Shown: positions 18,580-26,361 of the stretch, piece after piece | Numbering within the stretch: position 1 is the stretch's first letter | Layout: the number at the start of each line of letters is the position of its first letter | Assembly (NCBI GenBank): GCA_024404915.1 | Contig: JAKSPJ010000006.1 | Coordinates: 1-62,284 of the forward strand | Direction of reading: 5' to 3' | DNA length: 62,284 nucleotides | Origin: Oscillospiraceae bacterium | GTDB lineage: Bacteria > Bacillota > Clostridia > Oscillospirales > Ruminococcaceae | Made by a program: the position numbers and the translations under genes | The notes under the pieces: generated by a model | What the model was told of the DNA's origin: nothing | The model's input: the letters and a program-made list of their open reading frames with translations, nothing else | The model's database searches: none

Positions 18580-18608
18580 ATTATATCATAGATTGGACTG
18601 TTTTTCAA
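18580..18608 (-). promoter_or_regulatory. Promoter of the dockerin/CAP gene
   Basis: TTGAAA (18608-18603), 17 nt, TATAAT (18585-18580) on the minus strand with CTATGA just before the -10. Leader about 45 nt. Confidence 0.75.
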
Positions 18609-18673
18609 GTTTTTCATTGCATTTTGTACAATTTCATAGTATGAGAAATTGATATTTATGCACAATTAACAAA

Positions 18674-18700
18674 TGAGAGGAGTATCAGATACTCCTCTCA
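18674..18700 (-). terminator. Terminator-like hairpin after the coaD operon
   Basis: TGAGAGGAGTAT pairs with ATACTCCTCTCA (12 bp, 3-nt loop) just past the stop at 18713. The following minus-strand sequence is only moderately T-rich. Confidence 0.65.
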
Positions 18701-18712
18701 CCAATATCAGAT

Positions 18713-19159
18713 TTATTTTTTCTCCCAGTTGGCTTTTTCTTTCCGCAGTTCGTCCATCAGCGCATTCAGTTTTGCCTCTGTGGCAGTCAGGGACTGCAGT
18801 ACATATGCCGAAGTACCGGACTTTGTATTCTCGCACTTATTCTTTGTCTTGGTGAGGATTTCATGGGCACGTTTCTTTGCTTCCTCCACAATGACATGAT
18901 CATCCACCATTGCTTTGGCACGTTCCTCTGCATCACGAATAATCTTCTCAGACTTGGACTGTGCTTCCTTCATAATCAGGTCACAGTCATAATCGATTGT
19001 CTGTGCCCGCTTCATTTCCTTCGGCATGTTCAGACGAATATCATTCACCAGTTCACGCAGACGGTCTCCGTCAATCAGAACCTTGTGTGCAGTAATGGGA
19101 ACAACCTTGGCATTATCCAGCATATCATCCATATCATCCAAAATATCAAAAACGCTCAT
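18713..19159 (-). CDS. Coiled-coil protein, DivIVA/SepIVA-like, downstream of coaD
   Basis: 148 residues, highly charged and mostly helical. A short N-terminal part (SVFDILDDMDDMLDNAK, HKVLIDGDRLRELVNDI) is followed by a long coiled coil (~50-125) rich in Ala, Glu, Lys and Arg. The ATG overlaps the coaD stop in ATGA, so the two are translationally coupled. Proteins of this type follow coaD in many Clostridia and are variously labelled ATPase-subunit-like or cell-division coiled coil. No catalytic motif is visible. Function is not established; a scaffold role at the membrane or division site is only a guess. Confidence 0.75.
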   Translation of the reverse strand: MSVFDILDDMDDMLDNAKVVPITAHKVLIDGDRLRELVNDIRLNMPKEMKRAQTIDYDCDLIMKEAQSKSEKIIRDAEERAKAMVDDHVIVEEAKKRAHEILTKTKNKCENTKSGTSAYVLQSLTATEAKLNALMDELRKEKANWEKK

Positions 19160-19749
19160 TCTTTTTCTTCCTTTCCAATTGAGTTTGCAAATTCCTGTAC
19201 TTCCAATATCATTTGTGCTTTTGCCTCTTCATTCAAGGTTTCTGTTTTCCTTGTTTTCCGCAGCCGCTTTGTTATTACCGGCAGAATTTCCGCCGGTACA
19301 AAACTGCTGATATCACCGCCGAGCACTGCAATTTGTTTTACCACACTAGAGCTCAGATACATATTTTCAGCAGCAGTTGTCAGAAACAATGTTTCTGCCT
19401 CAGGGCAGAGTTTTTTATTTCCAAGTGCCATCTGGAATTCATATTCAAAATCCGTGACCGCCCGCAGTCCCTTCACAATGGCATTGGCATTCACACGGCT
19501 TACATAATCCGCCAGCAGTTCATCCTCCAGAATGTCAATCACAATGTTGTCGAATCCCGAAGTGACTTTCTGAATCATCAACAGTCGCTCCGTCAAAGTG
19601 AATGCCGGTTTTTTATCCAGATTTGCTGATACCAGCACAATGACCTTATCAAATAATTTTGATGCACGGCTGATAATATCCAGATGTCCGAAGGTCACCG
19701 GATCAAAGCTTCCGGGACAGACGGCAACCCGTCGTTCTCTGTTACTCAT
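19156..19749 (-). CDS. coaD: Phosphopantetheine adenylyltransferase
   Basis: Penultimate step of coenzyme A synthesis: ATP + 4'-phosphopantetheine to dephospho-CoA. It has 197 residues, slightly longer than the usual ~160 because of a charged C-terminal tail (KRLRKTRKTETLNEEAK onward). The nucleotidyltransferase signature is CPGSFDPVTFGHLDI, with KGLRAVTDFEYE, YLSSSVVKQIA and the substrate-contacting NKKL. The start is the ATG at 19749, 8 nt after AAGGA; an ATG two codons upstream is too close to that site. The gene order rsmD-coaD is the usual Firmicute arrangement. Confidence 0.95.
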   Translation of the reverse strand: MSNRERRVAVCPGSFDPVTFGHLDIISRASKLFDKVIVLVSANLDKKPAFTLTERLLMIQKVTSGFDNIVIDILEDELLADYVSRVNANAIVKGLRAVTDFEYEFQMALGNKKLCPEAETLFLTTAAENMYLSSSVVKQIAVLGGDISSFVPAEILPVITKRLRKTRKTETLNEEAKAQMILEVQEFANSIGKEEKE

Positions 19750-19808
19750 TTTCATCTTCCTTTTTAAGGGGGAATGCGCAGCATTCAGTTTCGTATCATG
19801 CCGACTGA

Positions 19809-20354
19809 TTATTCCTCCGAATCCATGCGATAAACGCTTATTATTATTTTACCATACTTTTTCTGCTTTTGCAAGTGAAAATTTAAAATTGTCTCAGGTA
19901 TTTTGCATTCCGGTTCATGTTCACAGACAATGACGCCGTCGGGCTGCATCTTTTCTGCAAGAACAGGCAGCACTTTGGCAAGGATATCATGCCGATAGGG
20001 CGGATCCAGAAATACAATGTCAAAGCACTCATTCGTCCGTGTCAGATAACTGATTGCCTCAGACCGCAGCACAGTTGCCACGTTCTCGAAACCGCATGCT
20101 TTGATATTCTGACGAATGCAGCCAATGGCTCGTGCATCGCTGTCAATCAGCACCGCACGCTTTGCTCCCCGGCTCAGTGCTTCAATGGCCATCTGTCCGC
20201 TTCCTGCAAATAAGTCCAGGACCACAGCCTCCGGAAAATCAAACTGCAAAGAGGAACACACGGCCTCTTTGACTTTATCCGTAGTGGGTCTTGTATCCAT
20301 ACCCTCCGGCGTAACAAGCTGTCTGCCTCTGGCACTTCCTGTAATTACTCTCAT
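19809..20354 (-). CDS. rsmD: 16S rRNA (guanine(966)-N(2))-methyltransferase RsmD
   Basis: Methylates G966 of 16S rRNA with SAM. It has 181 residues, the usual length. MRVITGSARGRQL opens the protein, RPTTDKVKEA follows, the SAM-binding loop is LDLFAGSGQMAIEALSRGA, and the catalytic DPPY motif is in FLDPPYRHD. It begins 12 nt after the GH25 stop and lies upstream of coaD, so it belongs to a four-gene operon. Confidence 0.95.
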   Translation of the reverse strand: MRVITGSARGRQLVTPEGMDTRPTTDKVKEAVCSSLQFDFPEAVVLDLFAGSGQMAIEALSRGAKRAVLIDSDARAIGCIRQNIKACGFENVATVLRSEAISYLTRTNECFDIVFLDPPYRHDILAKVLPVLAEKMQPDGVIVCEHEPECKIPETILNFHLQKQKKYGKIIISVYRMDSEE

Positions 20355-20366
20355 ATCAGATTCCTT

Positions 20367-21125
20367 TCACTGCGGTAATGTGCCGGTACGAAAATATGTT
20401 TCAAATTCTTCCTCCGTACCATTGAATACATTTAAATCGATCCAGACTTCCTGGCCCTCATATCCATCCAGCTTTCCACGGGGATTATACTGCCAGAACA
20501 TCCATTTTGGTTCATGGCATTCAGATGGCTTTGTAAATATACTGCGAATCCAAAGGGTATATGTCAGATCCGTACCATTTAAGTAGCGTTCCCAGCATTC
20601 CTTTGTTGTATAGATAATCGGCTGTTTGTGATATGTCTCCTGAAATTTCGCCAGCAGAATACGAAGGCTTTCCCTTACGGTTTCCACATCCGGAAGATTC
20701 TCCGAGCGATATAATTCCAGATCTATCACAGGCGGCAGAGCATCCTCCAGGACAGGGACCACGGAACAATAATTTTCCGCCTGTGTTTCCGCAGCACTAT
20801 CAAAACTGAAAAAGTGATATGCACCGGCATACAAACCTGCCTCCCGGGCATTCTCCAGGTTTCTATGGAAACAGTCGTCGATGGTTCCCGAACCCTCAGT
20901 GGCTTTGAGAAATACGAAGCGGATATTCTGATTCGCAATCACATTCCAGTCCATGTCTCCCTGATAATGAGAAGCATCTACCCCTCTCACAGGATACTTT
21001 CTTTCTGTGGGCATGTTGAACCAGAGGACACCCTTGTATATAAAAAACAGATAGAGACATCCCAGCAAAATGAGGATGAACCAGCCCAGAACGGACCTTC
21101 GAATTTTTCGTTTTGCATGTTCCAT
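20367..21125 (-). CDS. Membrane-anchored GH25 lysozyme-like muramidase
   Basis: 252 residues. Residues 14-36 form one N-terminal transmembrane helix (GWFILILLGCLYLFFIY) after a basic segment, so the catalytic domain faces outward. The GH25 barrel (48-250) shows GVDASHYQG (first acidic residue), FVFLKATEG, AYHFFSF, VIDLEL (acidic pair DLE), IIYTT and MFWQYNP. The family cuts the MurNAc-GlcNAc bond of peptidoglycan. It is the first gene of an operon with rsmD and coaD, a housekeeping context that favours a wall-remodelling role over a bacteriocin. The start follows AAAGGA by about 8 nt. Confidence 0.92.
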   Translation of the reverse strand: MEHAKRKIRRSVLGWFILILLGCLYLFFIYKGVLWFNMPTERKYPVRGVDASHYQGDMDWNVIANQNIRFVFLKATEGSGTIDDCFHRNLENAREAGLYAGAYHFFSFDSAAETQAENYCSVVPVLEDALPPVIDLELYRSENLPDVETVRESLRILLAKFQETYHKQPIIYTTKECWERYLNGTDLTYTLWIRSIFTKPSECHEPKWMFWQYNPRGKLDGYEGQEVWIDLNVFNGTEEEFETYFRTGTLPQ

Positions 21126-21185
21126 AAACTGTTCCTTTCCTTCACTCAGGATGCCCTGATACGCTCTGCGATTTGCGCTCTATAT

Positions 21186-21214
21186 ATTATAACCGATTCC
21201 ATGGAATCCGTCAA
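21186..21214 (-). promoter_or_regulatory. Promoter of the GH25-rsmD-coaD operon with palindromic spacer
   Basis: TTGACG (21214-21209), 17 nt, TATAAT (21191-21186) on the minus strand. The spacer contains the perfect 14-bp palindrome GATTCCATGGAATC (21195-21208), a candidate repressor site. Confidence 0.8.
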
Positions 21215-21299
21215 GCATATCACAAAGATTCTTTCGAAAAGGCCCCTCTCCTGCACCGCTTCTGCCCCCCCTCCCGGCCCTCCCCCCTACCACAAAAAT

Positions 21300-21320
21300 C
21301 CGCCCCCCAGGCGGTTTTTT
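21300..21320. terminator. Orphan terminator-like hairpin in C/G-rich intergenic tract
   Basis: CCGCC-cccca-GGCGG followed by T6 on the plus strand, with AAAAAT on the other side giving a T run for the minus strand too. It lies between two divergent promoters (21186-21214 and 21448-21476), where no gene needs ending. The neighbouring 21240-21290 tract is almost pure pyrimidine with several C runs. I see no credible gene in 21215-21447. Confidence 0.5.
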
Positions 21321-21447
21321 GCCCTCTCCCCTCAAAATGGAGTTCACTGTCCGCACAGGGAACCGCATCAACCGAAACAAGCAGCCAAAGCCCGCTAACA
21401 TGGACAGAGCAGCTTTATTTTCTGCTATGGATTCCGTTATTTCGCAC

Positions 21448-21476
21448 TTGAAAATCATGACATAATATGGTATAAT
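21448..21476 (+). promoter_or_regulatory. Promoter of the LRAT-like gene
   Basis: TTGAAA (21448-21453), 17 nt, TATAAT (21471-21476), preceded by AATATGG. Confidence 0.75.
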
Positions 21477-21556
21477 AATAGCAGAAAAAATATATTTCGC
21501 ATAGAATAAAACGGCTCAGAACAGACTGAAAATAAGCCCGAAGGAGGAATGAAACC

Positions 21557-22444
21557 ATGGAATTCTGGGACGCACTCAGCCGTGGAATGGACAGGCTTGC
21601 AACCAAGCTGGACGAACTCAGCGACACATCTTCTGTCACCGCAGACGATGCCAGCTTCTCTGTCATGGATAAGGATTACTGCTGGGAGGATCTGGACTAC
21701 ACGGCAGACTACACACTGCAAAAGCATGTCGTCCAGGGCACCTGCAGAATTGTGGACAAATACGGAACCATTCTTGGATGCGGAACACAGCCGCAGATGG
21801 AGCAGAAAATGATGCTCTTATCTGAAAGGACTCCCGCAATGCATGCATCGGTTCCGGGGATATCCGGAGACCCTTTCTTTGCGCCTGCATCTACTGACAA
21901 GATGCGAATGAATATGATGCAGTCCTATGTACCCGTACAGGCACAATATGGAGATATCATTGGCGTAGACAGAAAGGGCGGCGCATATGCCCACTATGGA
22001 ATCTATATCAGCGACACCTGTGTCGTACACTATGGCATCCCTGCCAGCAAAACCATCGGCCATGCTGAAATCCATTGCACAGACCTGAAGAATTTTCTCA
22101 AGAATGACACACAATATTTTATTCTGGATTTTCCCAAACCTTACCAGCCGCCTGTCCGCCTGGACGGAACCAATGCCGTGCCGCCATCCAACAAATTCTC
22201 TGAAGAGCTGGCAAGAACATTACAGCAAACCTACGGCTATCATCTTTACACCCCGGAAGAAACTGTTGCAAGAGCACGTTCCCGTATCGGGGAAACGGAT
22301 TATAATCTTCTGACCAATAACTGTGAGCACTTTGCAATCTGGTGTAAGACTGGAGTCAATGAATCCATTCAGGTCAGCAGTATGCTGAACAGTCTTCTGC
22401 AGAACTCAAAATGGACACTGCGAAAAATCATTTCGAGGAATTAA
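21557..22444 (+). CDS. LRAT/NlpC-P60-superfamily (permuted papain fold) domain protein
   Basis: 295 residues, no signal peptide or membrane helix. Residues ~135-270 match the LRAT (lecithin:retinol acyltransferase, H-box/NC) pattern: GDIIGVDRKGGAYAHYGIYI, with the His before YGIYI, then DYNLLTNNCEHFAIWCKTG, in which NCEHFA holds the catalytic Cys. The family comprises acyltransferases and (phospho)lipases, and in bacteria is often of unknown role. The N-terminal ~110 residues are unassigned. GGAGG precedes the ATG. The downstream metallopeptidase starts 11 nt after the stop, so the two form an operon, the only plus-strand genes in the left half of the window. Confidence 0.8.
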   Translation: MEFWDALSRGMDRLATKLDELSDTSSVTADDASFSVMDKDYCWEDLDYTADYTLQKHVVQGTCRIVDKYGTILGCGTQPQMEQKMMLLSERTPAMHASVPGISGDPFFAPASTDKMRMNMMQSYVPVQAQYGDIIGVDRKGGAYAHYGIYISDTCVVHYGIPASKTIGHAEIHCTDLKNFLKNDTQYFILDFPKPYQPPVRLDGTNAVPPSNKFSEELARTLQQTYGYHLYTPEETVARARSRIGETDYNLLTNNCEHFAIWCKTGVNESIQVSSMLNSLLQNSKWTLRKIISRN

Positions 22445-22455
22445 AGGGAGAGTTT

Positions 22456-23034
22456 ATGCACTGTAATAATATAGATTCAGAAATCGAGGTACGGTTCAGC
22501 CGCAGAAAAACACTTTGTGCAGAGATTACCCCTCAGGGACAGCTGATTGTACGTGCCCCTATTGGGACATCCAACAGTACAATTCGAGAGTTTCTGAATC
22601 GATACGCAGAAAGGATTCAGGCAGACCTGGACAGATGCAGACAAAAGGCAAAGTCCTCAGCGCAGCTTCCGCCCATATCATATGAAGAGATTGAAGAACT
22701 CTGTAAAAAAGCATGCGAAGTCATACCGCCAAGAGTCAAATATTATGCTGATAAAATCGGTGTCACTTATGGCAATATTACAATTCGCAACCAAAAAACA
22801 CGATGGGGCAGCTGTTCCGGTAAAGGCAATCTGAATTTCAATTGTCTGCTTATGCTTGCACCGGAAGAAGTTTTGGACAGTGTCATCATCCACGAATTAT
22901 GCCATCGAATTCATCCGAATCATTCAAAGAATTTTTATGAACTAGTCTATCGGCATTGCCCCAATTATGACCAATACGACAAATGGCTGAAAGAAGAAGG
23001 CGGAAAGCTGATTCTCCGAATGCTGTCAAACTAA
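22456..23034 (+). CDS. YgjP-like zinc metallopeptidase (M48-related, DUF45)
   Basis: 192 residues. A beta-rich N-terminal half (IEVRFSRRKTLCAEI, LIVRAP) is typical of YgjP. The signature TRWGSCSGKGNLNFN is followed by the zinc motif HELCHRIHPNHSKNF (HExxH plus a third His). The C-terminal YDQYDKWLKEEGG matches the family's closing helix. The ATG at 22456 was chosen because GGGAGAG lies 5-6 nt upstream; an earlier in-frame ATG would overlap the LRAT gene. Bacterial YgjP proteins occur in DNA-repair or restriction contexts elsewhere, but nothing here points to that. Confidence 0.88.
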   Translation: MHCNNIDSEIEVRFSRRKTLCAEITPQGQLIVRAPIGTSNSTIREFLNRYAERIQADLDRCRQKAKSSAQLPPISYEEIEELCKKACEVIPPRVKYYADKIGVTYGNITIRNQKTRWGSCSGKGNLNFNCLLMLAPEEVLDSVIIHELCHRIHPNHSKNFYELVYRHCPNYDQYDKWLKEEGGKLILRMLSN

Positions 23035-23068
23035 AAAAAGACCGTTGTAATTCTACAACGGTCTTTTT
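23035..23068. terminator. Bidirectional terminator between convergent genes
   Basis: AAAAAGACCGTTGTA, ATTC loop, TACAACGGTCTTTTT: a perfect long stem with A and T flanks, between the plus-strand stop at 23034 and the minus-strand stop at 23072. Confidence 0.92.
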
Positions 23069-23071
23069 CAG

Positions 23072-24100
23072 CTATTCTTTCAGGACTTTTTTGGCTATCT
23101 TACAAATATCATCAATTAAGGAAGGCGGTTCCAGGATTTGCACATATTCTGCATATTGCAGTGCCCAGTGACGCATTGCAATCGGATGCGTTTGCACTGT
23201 TGCAATAAACTTGCCCTCTTCATCCGCAGAAGAAAAATCAATTTCTGCGCCAAACCAGTCCAAAACATCACCCAGAACCTTGTTATCCGCTTTGAATTTC
23301 ACAGTAATACTGTCCCCATAATACATATACAGTTTTTCTGCAACATTATTATTGGAAGCAAGGATAGAGGCATCCACCTCATCAATGGGAGTCCTTTTAA
23401 AATCTGATTTCATCTGAATATTCATTATACGGTCAATCCGATAAGTGGAAAGTGTTTGCTTTGCAGCGTTACAACACACAAGATAATATCTGCCATGGGA
23501 AACAATAATATCATAGGGGCTTACCAGGTATTCCCGTGCTTCGCCCTCCGGCTTGCAGCGAGGTTTTAATACAGGCTTAGCTGTCCTGTCCAGCTTATAT
23601 GAACCATATTGAAACTGCAGCATGCAGTTTGCAGAAATGGCCTCACAGATAATCTCAACAAAGTACATAATCTGTTTGGAACATGGAGCATTCAGATAAT
23701 TCACCTGGTTGCATGGAATACGCTCACGGAATGTGGGAGAACTGCTGTTTTTCAGTTTTTTCAGCAGGGATTCTCTTTGATATTCCGGTATTGCAGGCAT
23801 GGCATAAAGCAAATCAAAAATAATCCGCAGTTCACTTGGTTCAAAATACGGCTCAATGAAGAAATCAGTCAGAAGCTCTTCTTCCGTACCATTTGCCAGT
23901 TGACGAACCGTTTTACGATAGCACAGCGGAAATCCAGCCTGTTCCATAGCGGAAAGATACGAACGCAGTTGTCTGCGATTCAGTTTAATATCAAATCGTT
24001 CCTGCATGCGTTCAATGATTCGCTTCTGAGACATTGTATGCCCCTCGTCCGTTTCCTCCTGCAAAAGTCGAAGAAGCTGATATGTTGCACATAGATTCAT
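23072..24100 (-). CDS. WYL-domain transcriptional regulator
   Basis: 342 residues. An N-terminal winged helix-turn-helix (~1-65; KRIIERMQERFDIKLNRRQLRSYLSAME) is followed by a WYL sensor domain (~150-230; VSPYDIIVSHGRYYLVCCNAA, then YRIDRIMNIQ) and a C-terminal WCX-like domain ending in the ILEPPSLIDDICKIAKKVL helix. Here the WYL triad is replaced by RYY. Such proteins bind nucleic-acid ligands and regulate DNA repair, defence or stress genes. The ATG at 24100 lies 8 nt after AAAGGA. It begins 26 nt after the LCP gene, so it is co-transcribed with it; there is no defence gene nearby. Confidence 0.88.
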   Translation of the reverse strand: MNLCATYQLLRLLQEETDEGHTMSQKRIIERMQERFDIKLNRRQLRSYLSAMEQAGFPLCYRKTVRQLANGTEEELLTDFFIEPYFEPSELRIIFDLLYAMPAIPEYQRESLLKKLKNSSSPTFRERIPCNQVNYLNAPCSKQIMYFVEIICEAISANCMLQFQYGSYKLDRTAKPVLKPRCKPEGEAREYLVSPYDIIVSHGRYYLVCCNAAKQTLSTYRIDRIMNIQMKSDFKRTPIDEVDASILASNNNVAEKLYMYYGDSITVKFKADNKVLGDVLDWFGAEIDFSSADEEGKFIATVQTHPIAMRHWALQYAEYVQILEPPSLIDDICKIAKKVLKE

Positions 24101-24126
24101 ACTACATTTCCTTTCCGTTTTCAACT

Positions 24127-25479
24127 TTACGAAGGATTATCCGGCTGTCCTGTAACTTCATCTGTTATCTGATTATGCATAGCATCCACATATAGCTGAT
24201 GATTCACATCAAAATTCACGGCAAGCACCATCTGACCATCTGGTGAAGTCTGATCCGTAAAAGTTCCATCAGCCGGCAGACGAAGCATCTGCATATCGTA
24301 CAATACCAGATCTACCGGAACCTTGAGTGATAACAGATACAAATCCTTAGTCGTCATGTTGGTAGATAATTCCGGAAGTGCATTTTTCATCATCTTTGTG
24401 ATTGCTGTAGGGGCCTTTACTTTCATACTGGTAATAATGGAATCCAACACAGTGCGCTGGCGTTCTGTACGTTCAAAATCTGCATTTCCGATATGGCGGA
24501 TACGGGCATATGCCAGTGCTTGTTTGCCATTCAGAATGAACGTGCCGCCGCTGGGCAGGAAATCATCAAGAGGGTCATCCCCCATAATGGCATTCACTTC
24601 GCTTTGCAGAATTACATTGATTTCTTCTGCTTCACGGTCGCTAACCTCCAGTTTTAAGCCGCCAAGAGCATCTGTGATGTTCACAAAGGCTTTGAAATTG
24701 ATGCAGATATAATCATCCAGCGGAATACCGTAGTTATTCACAATTGTATCCATAAGCAAAGTTGGTCCGCCGTAGGCATATGCCGCATTCAGCTTATTGG
24801 TTGCATGGCCCGGGATGCTAACATAGGAATCTCTTAAAATTGACGAAATGGTGTAGGTTTTATTATGCTTGCTAAAGCTCAGAATCATAATTGTATCAGC
24901 TCTGCCAATTTCCCCGTCACGGCTGTCTGTACCTATCAGAAGAATGTTGCGAATATCCTTATCATAGTCTGATAGATTAACCACAAGGTTTCTCTCTCCG
25001 GTCTCCCTGTATTCTAATTTTCGTATTGCAGACATTACCAAAATTGAGTAAAGAAGAAAAATTGTCAGACAGAAAGAAACAAAACTGAGCACAAGCTTTC
25101 TCAGGCAGCTGCTGCGATGCCTTCTTCTTTTCTTTTTTTTAGGCTTTCGGTACTCCTGTGTATCATTTTTTATCCTATGTGTCTTTGGCTGCTGATATGT
25201 TTTGGTGGCATTACGAGGAAGTTCTCTTTGATAAGATGGCCGTTCCTGGGGATTATATGGCTGATGATATTCGTTTCCAGCACTTTTATGATATGCGTTC
25301 GGATCTGAATACCGCACAGGAGTCCTCTGTGCAGGAACAAGAGGAGCATCTGCGCCGTTGGTAGTTCCAGCACTGCCATTCAGAAGGGTATGGTTCCCGT
25401 ATTCCTGACTGCTTTGCATTTTCATTTCCGGTGGAATCGGCAATTCCTGTGTATCTGACAAACCATCATGTTTTTTCAT
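24127..25479 (-). CDS. LytR-CpsA-Psr (LCP) family cell-wall glycopolymer transferase
   Basis: 450 residues. A long disordered N-terminal cytoplasmic segment (1-~125), rich in Gln/Pro/Tyr, ends in a very basic stretch (KPKKKKRRRHR). One transmembrane helix follows (~130-155; LSFVSFCLTIFLLYSILVM), then the LCP domain (~190-350): LLIGTDSRDGEIGRADTIMI (Asp/Arg that bind polyprenyl pyrophosphate), SILRDSYVSIPG, LNAAYAYGG, YARIRHIGNADFERTERQR. The family attaches wall teichoic acid or capsule to peptidoglycan. AAAGGAG precedes the ATG at 25479. Promoter 25504-25533. Confidence 0.93.
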   Translation of the reverse strand: MKKHDGLSDTQELPIPPEMKMQSSQEYGNHTLLNGSAGTTNGADAPLVPAQRTPVRYSDPNAYHKSAGNEYHQPYNPQERPSYQRELPRNATKTYQQPKTHRIKNDTQEYRKPKKKKRRRHRSSCLRKLVLSFVSFCLTIFLLYSILVMSAIRKLEYRETGERNLVVNLSDYDKDIRNILLIGTDSRDGEIGRADTIMILSFSKHNKTYTISSILRDSYVSIPGHATNKLNAAYAYGGPTLLMDTIVNNYGIPLDDYICINFKAFVNITDALGGLKLEVSDREAEEINVILQSEVNAIMGDDPLDDFLPSGGTFILNGKQALAYARIRHIGNADFERTERQRTVLDSIITSMKVKAPTAITKMMKNALPELSTNMTTKDLYLLSLKVPVDLVLYDMQMLRLPADGTFTDQTSPDGQMVLAVNFDVNHQLYVDAMHNQITDEVTGQPDNPS

Positions 25480-25503
25480 TTGAATTCTCCTTTCTTTTCT
25501 AAT

Positions 25504-25533
25504 ATTATACAACGATTCTTGCTGCTTTGTCAA
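25504..25533 (-). promoter_or_regulatory. Promoter of the LCP-WYL transcription unit
   Basis: TTGACA (25533-25528), 18 nt, TATAAT (25509-25504) on the minus strand. The leader is very short (about 20 nt). Confidence 0.75.
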
Positions 25534-25595
25534 CTTATTTCACCTATATTTTCGTGATTTTTCATAAACCCAAAGCTCAATTCTGTATCTGGAAT

Positions 25596-25611
25596 TGTTC
25601 CACGTGGAACA
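25596..25611. promoter_or_regulatory. parS-like site (ParB binding)
   Basis: TGTTCCACGTGGAACA, a perfect 16-bp palindrome matching the parS consensus TGTTNCACGTGAAACA with its mirrored variant. It lies just past the rsmG terminator. Confidence 0.85.
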
Positions 25612-25645
25612 AAAAGCCATATTGGGCTGGCAAGCCCAATATGGC
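25611..25645 (-). terminator. Terminator of the rpmH-to-rsmG gene cluster
   Basis: Perfect 13-bp stem GCCATATTGGGCT/AGCCCAATATGGC with a 4-nt loop and T5 on the minus strand. It abuts the parS site. Confidence 0.9.
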
Positions 25646-25650
25646 CTATT

Positions 25651-26361
25651 TTATAATGGTGAGCGCTTGATTTTTGCGAATCGTCTCGGATATATTTCCT
25701 CCGTGTGTGAGTGCTTCTTTGCGATAATAAGAAATTTATTTTCTTCATCAAGCACATAGGGAATCGTTGATTCTACCGTAAAACCTAGTTTTTCAGATGC
25801 CTGGGCAAAACGTTCTGTCTGGGCATCATAATTTTTTCCCTTCATGGAAATGAGGAAGCCGCCCACTTTCAGATATTGGCATGACAGTTCCATTAACATA
25901 GAACCAGCCGCCATAGCCCGAGAAACCACATAATCATATTTTTCATAGTATTGTTCCTGTTTGCAGATTTCCTCTGCTCGGCCGCACAAAGTAATAGAAT
26001 TAAGTTGCAGCTTATCTATAACTTTATTGCAAAATTCGACTTTTCGAAGCTCAGAATCCAGCATAGTGATATTTAATGATGGATTCAAGATTGCAAGAGG
26101 AATCGCAGGGATTCCACCGCCGGTTCCCATATCAAGAACCCGTGCATGCTGCGGTAAATAGTCAAGCAGTACAGCGGAATCCAGAAAATGTCGGATCCAG
26201 ATTTCATCAGGGTCTTTAATAGTCGAAATGTTCTGTATTTTCAACTCTTCCGTCATCATTTGTTGAAAAATGGTAAGTTTTTGGTACTGGTCATTTGTCA
26301 AATTCACGTTTAATGTCTGAAAAGCATTCTTACAAGAGAAAAAGTCAGTCGGATTCAACAT
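25651..26361 (-). CDS. rsmG: 16S rRNA (guanine(527)-N(7))-methyltransferase RsmG
   Basis: Adds m7G at position 527 of 16S rRNA; loss of the family gives low-level streptomycin resistance. It has 236 residues, the normal length. The SAM-binding motif is VLDMGTGGGIPAIPLAI, with HFLDSAVLLDYL before it and VVSRAMA and KVGGFLISMKGKN after it. The start at 26361 follows GGGAGGAATGAAAA and overlaps the mnmG end by 17 bp, the coupling usual for this pair. Confidence 0.96.
   Translation of the reverse strand: MLNPTDFFSCKNAFQTLNVNLTNDQYQKLTIFQQMMTEELKIQNISTIKDPDEIWIRHFLDSAVLLDYLPQHARVLDMGTGGGIPAIPLAILNPSLNITMLDSELRKVEFCNKVIDKLQLNSITLCGRAEEICKQEQYYEKYDYVVSRAMAAGSMLMELSCQYLKVGGFLISMKGKNYDAQTERFAQASEKLGFTVESTIPYVLDEENKFLIIAKKHSHTEEIYPRRFAKIKRSPL

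Noticed and set aside
21173..21451. A 92-codon plus-strand frame in the C-rich tract
   Set aside because: Pro/Ser-rich translation of a low-complexity tract, overlapping the GH25 promoter and the LRAT promoter, without a ribosome site.
23072..24100. A defence-island regulator
   Set aside because: WYL proteins often mark defence loci, but neighbours are wall and housekeeping genes and no nuclease or CRISPR gene is close.
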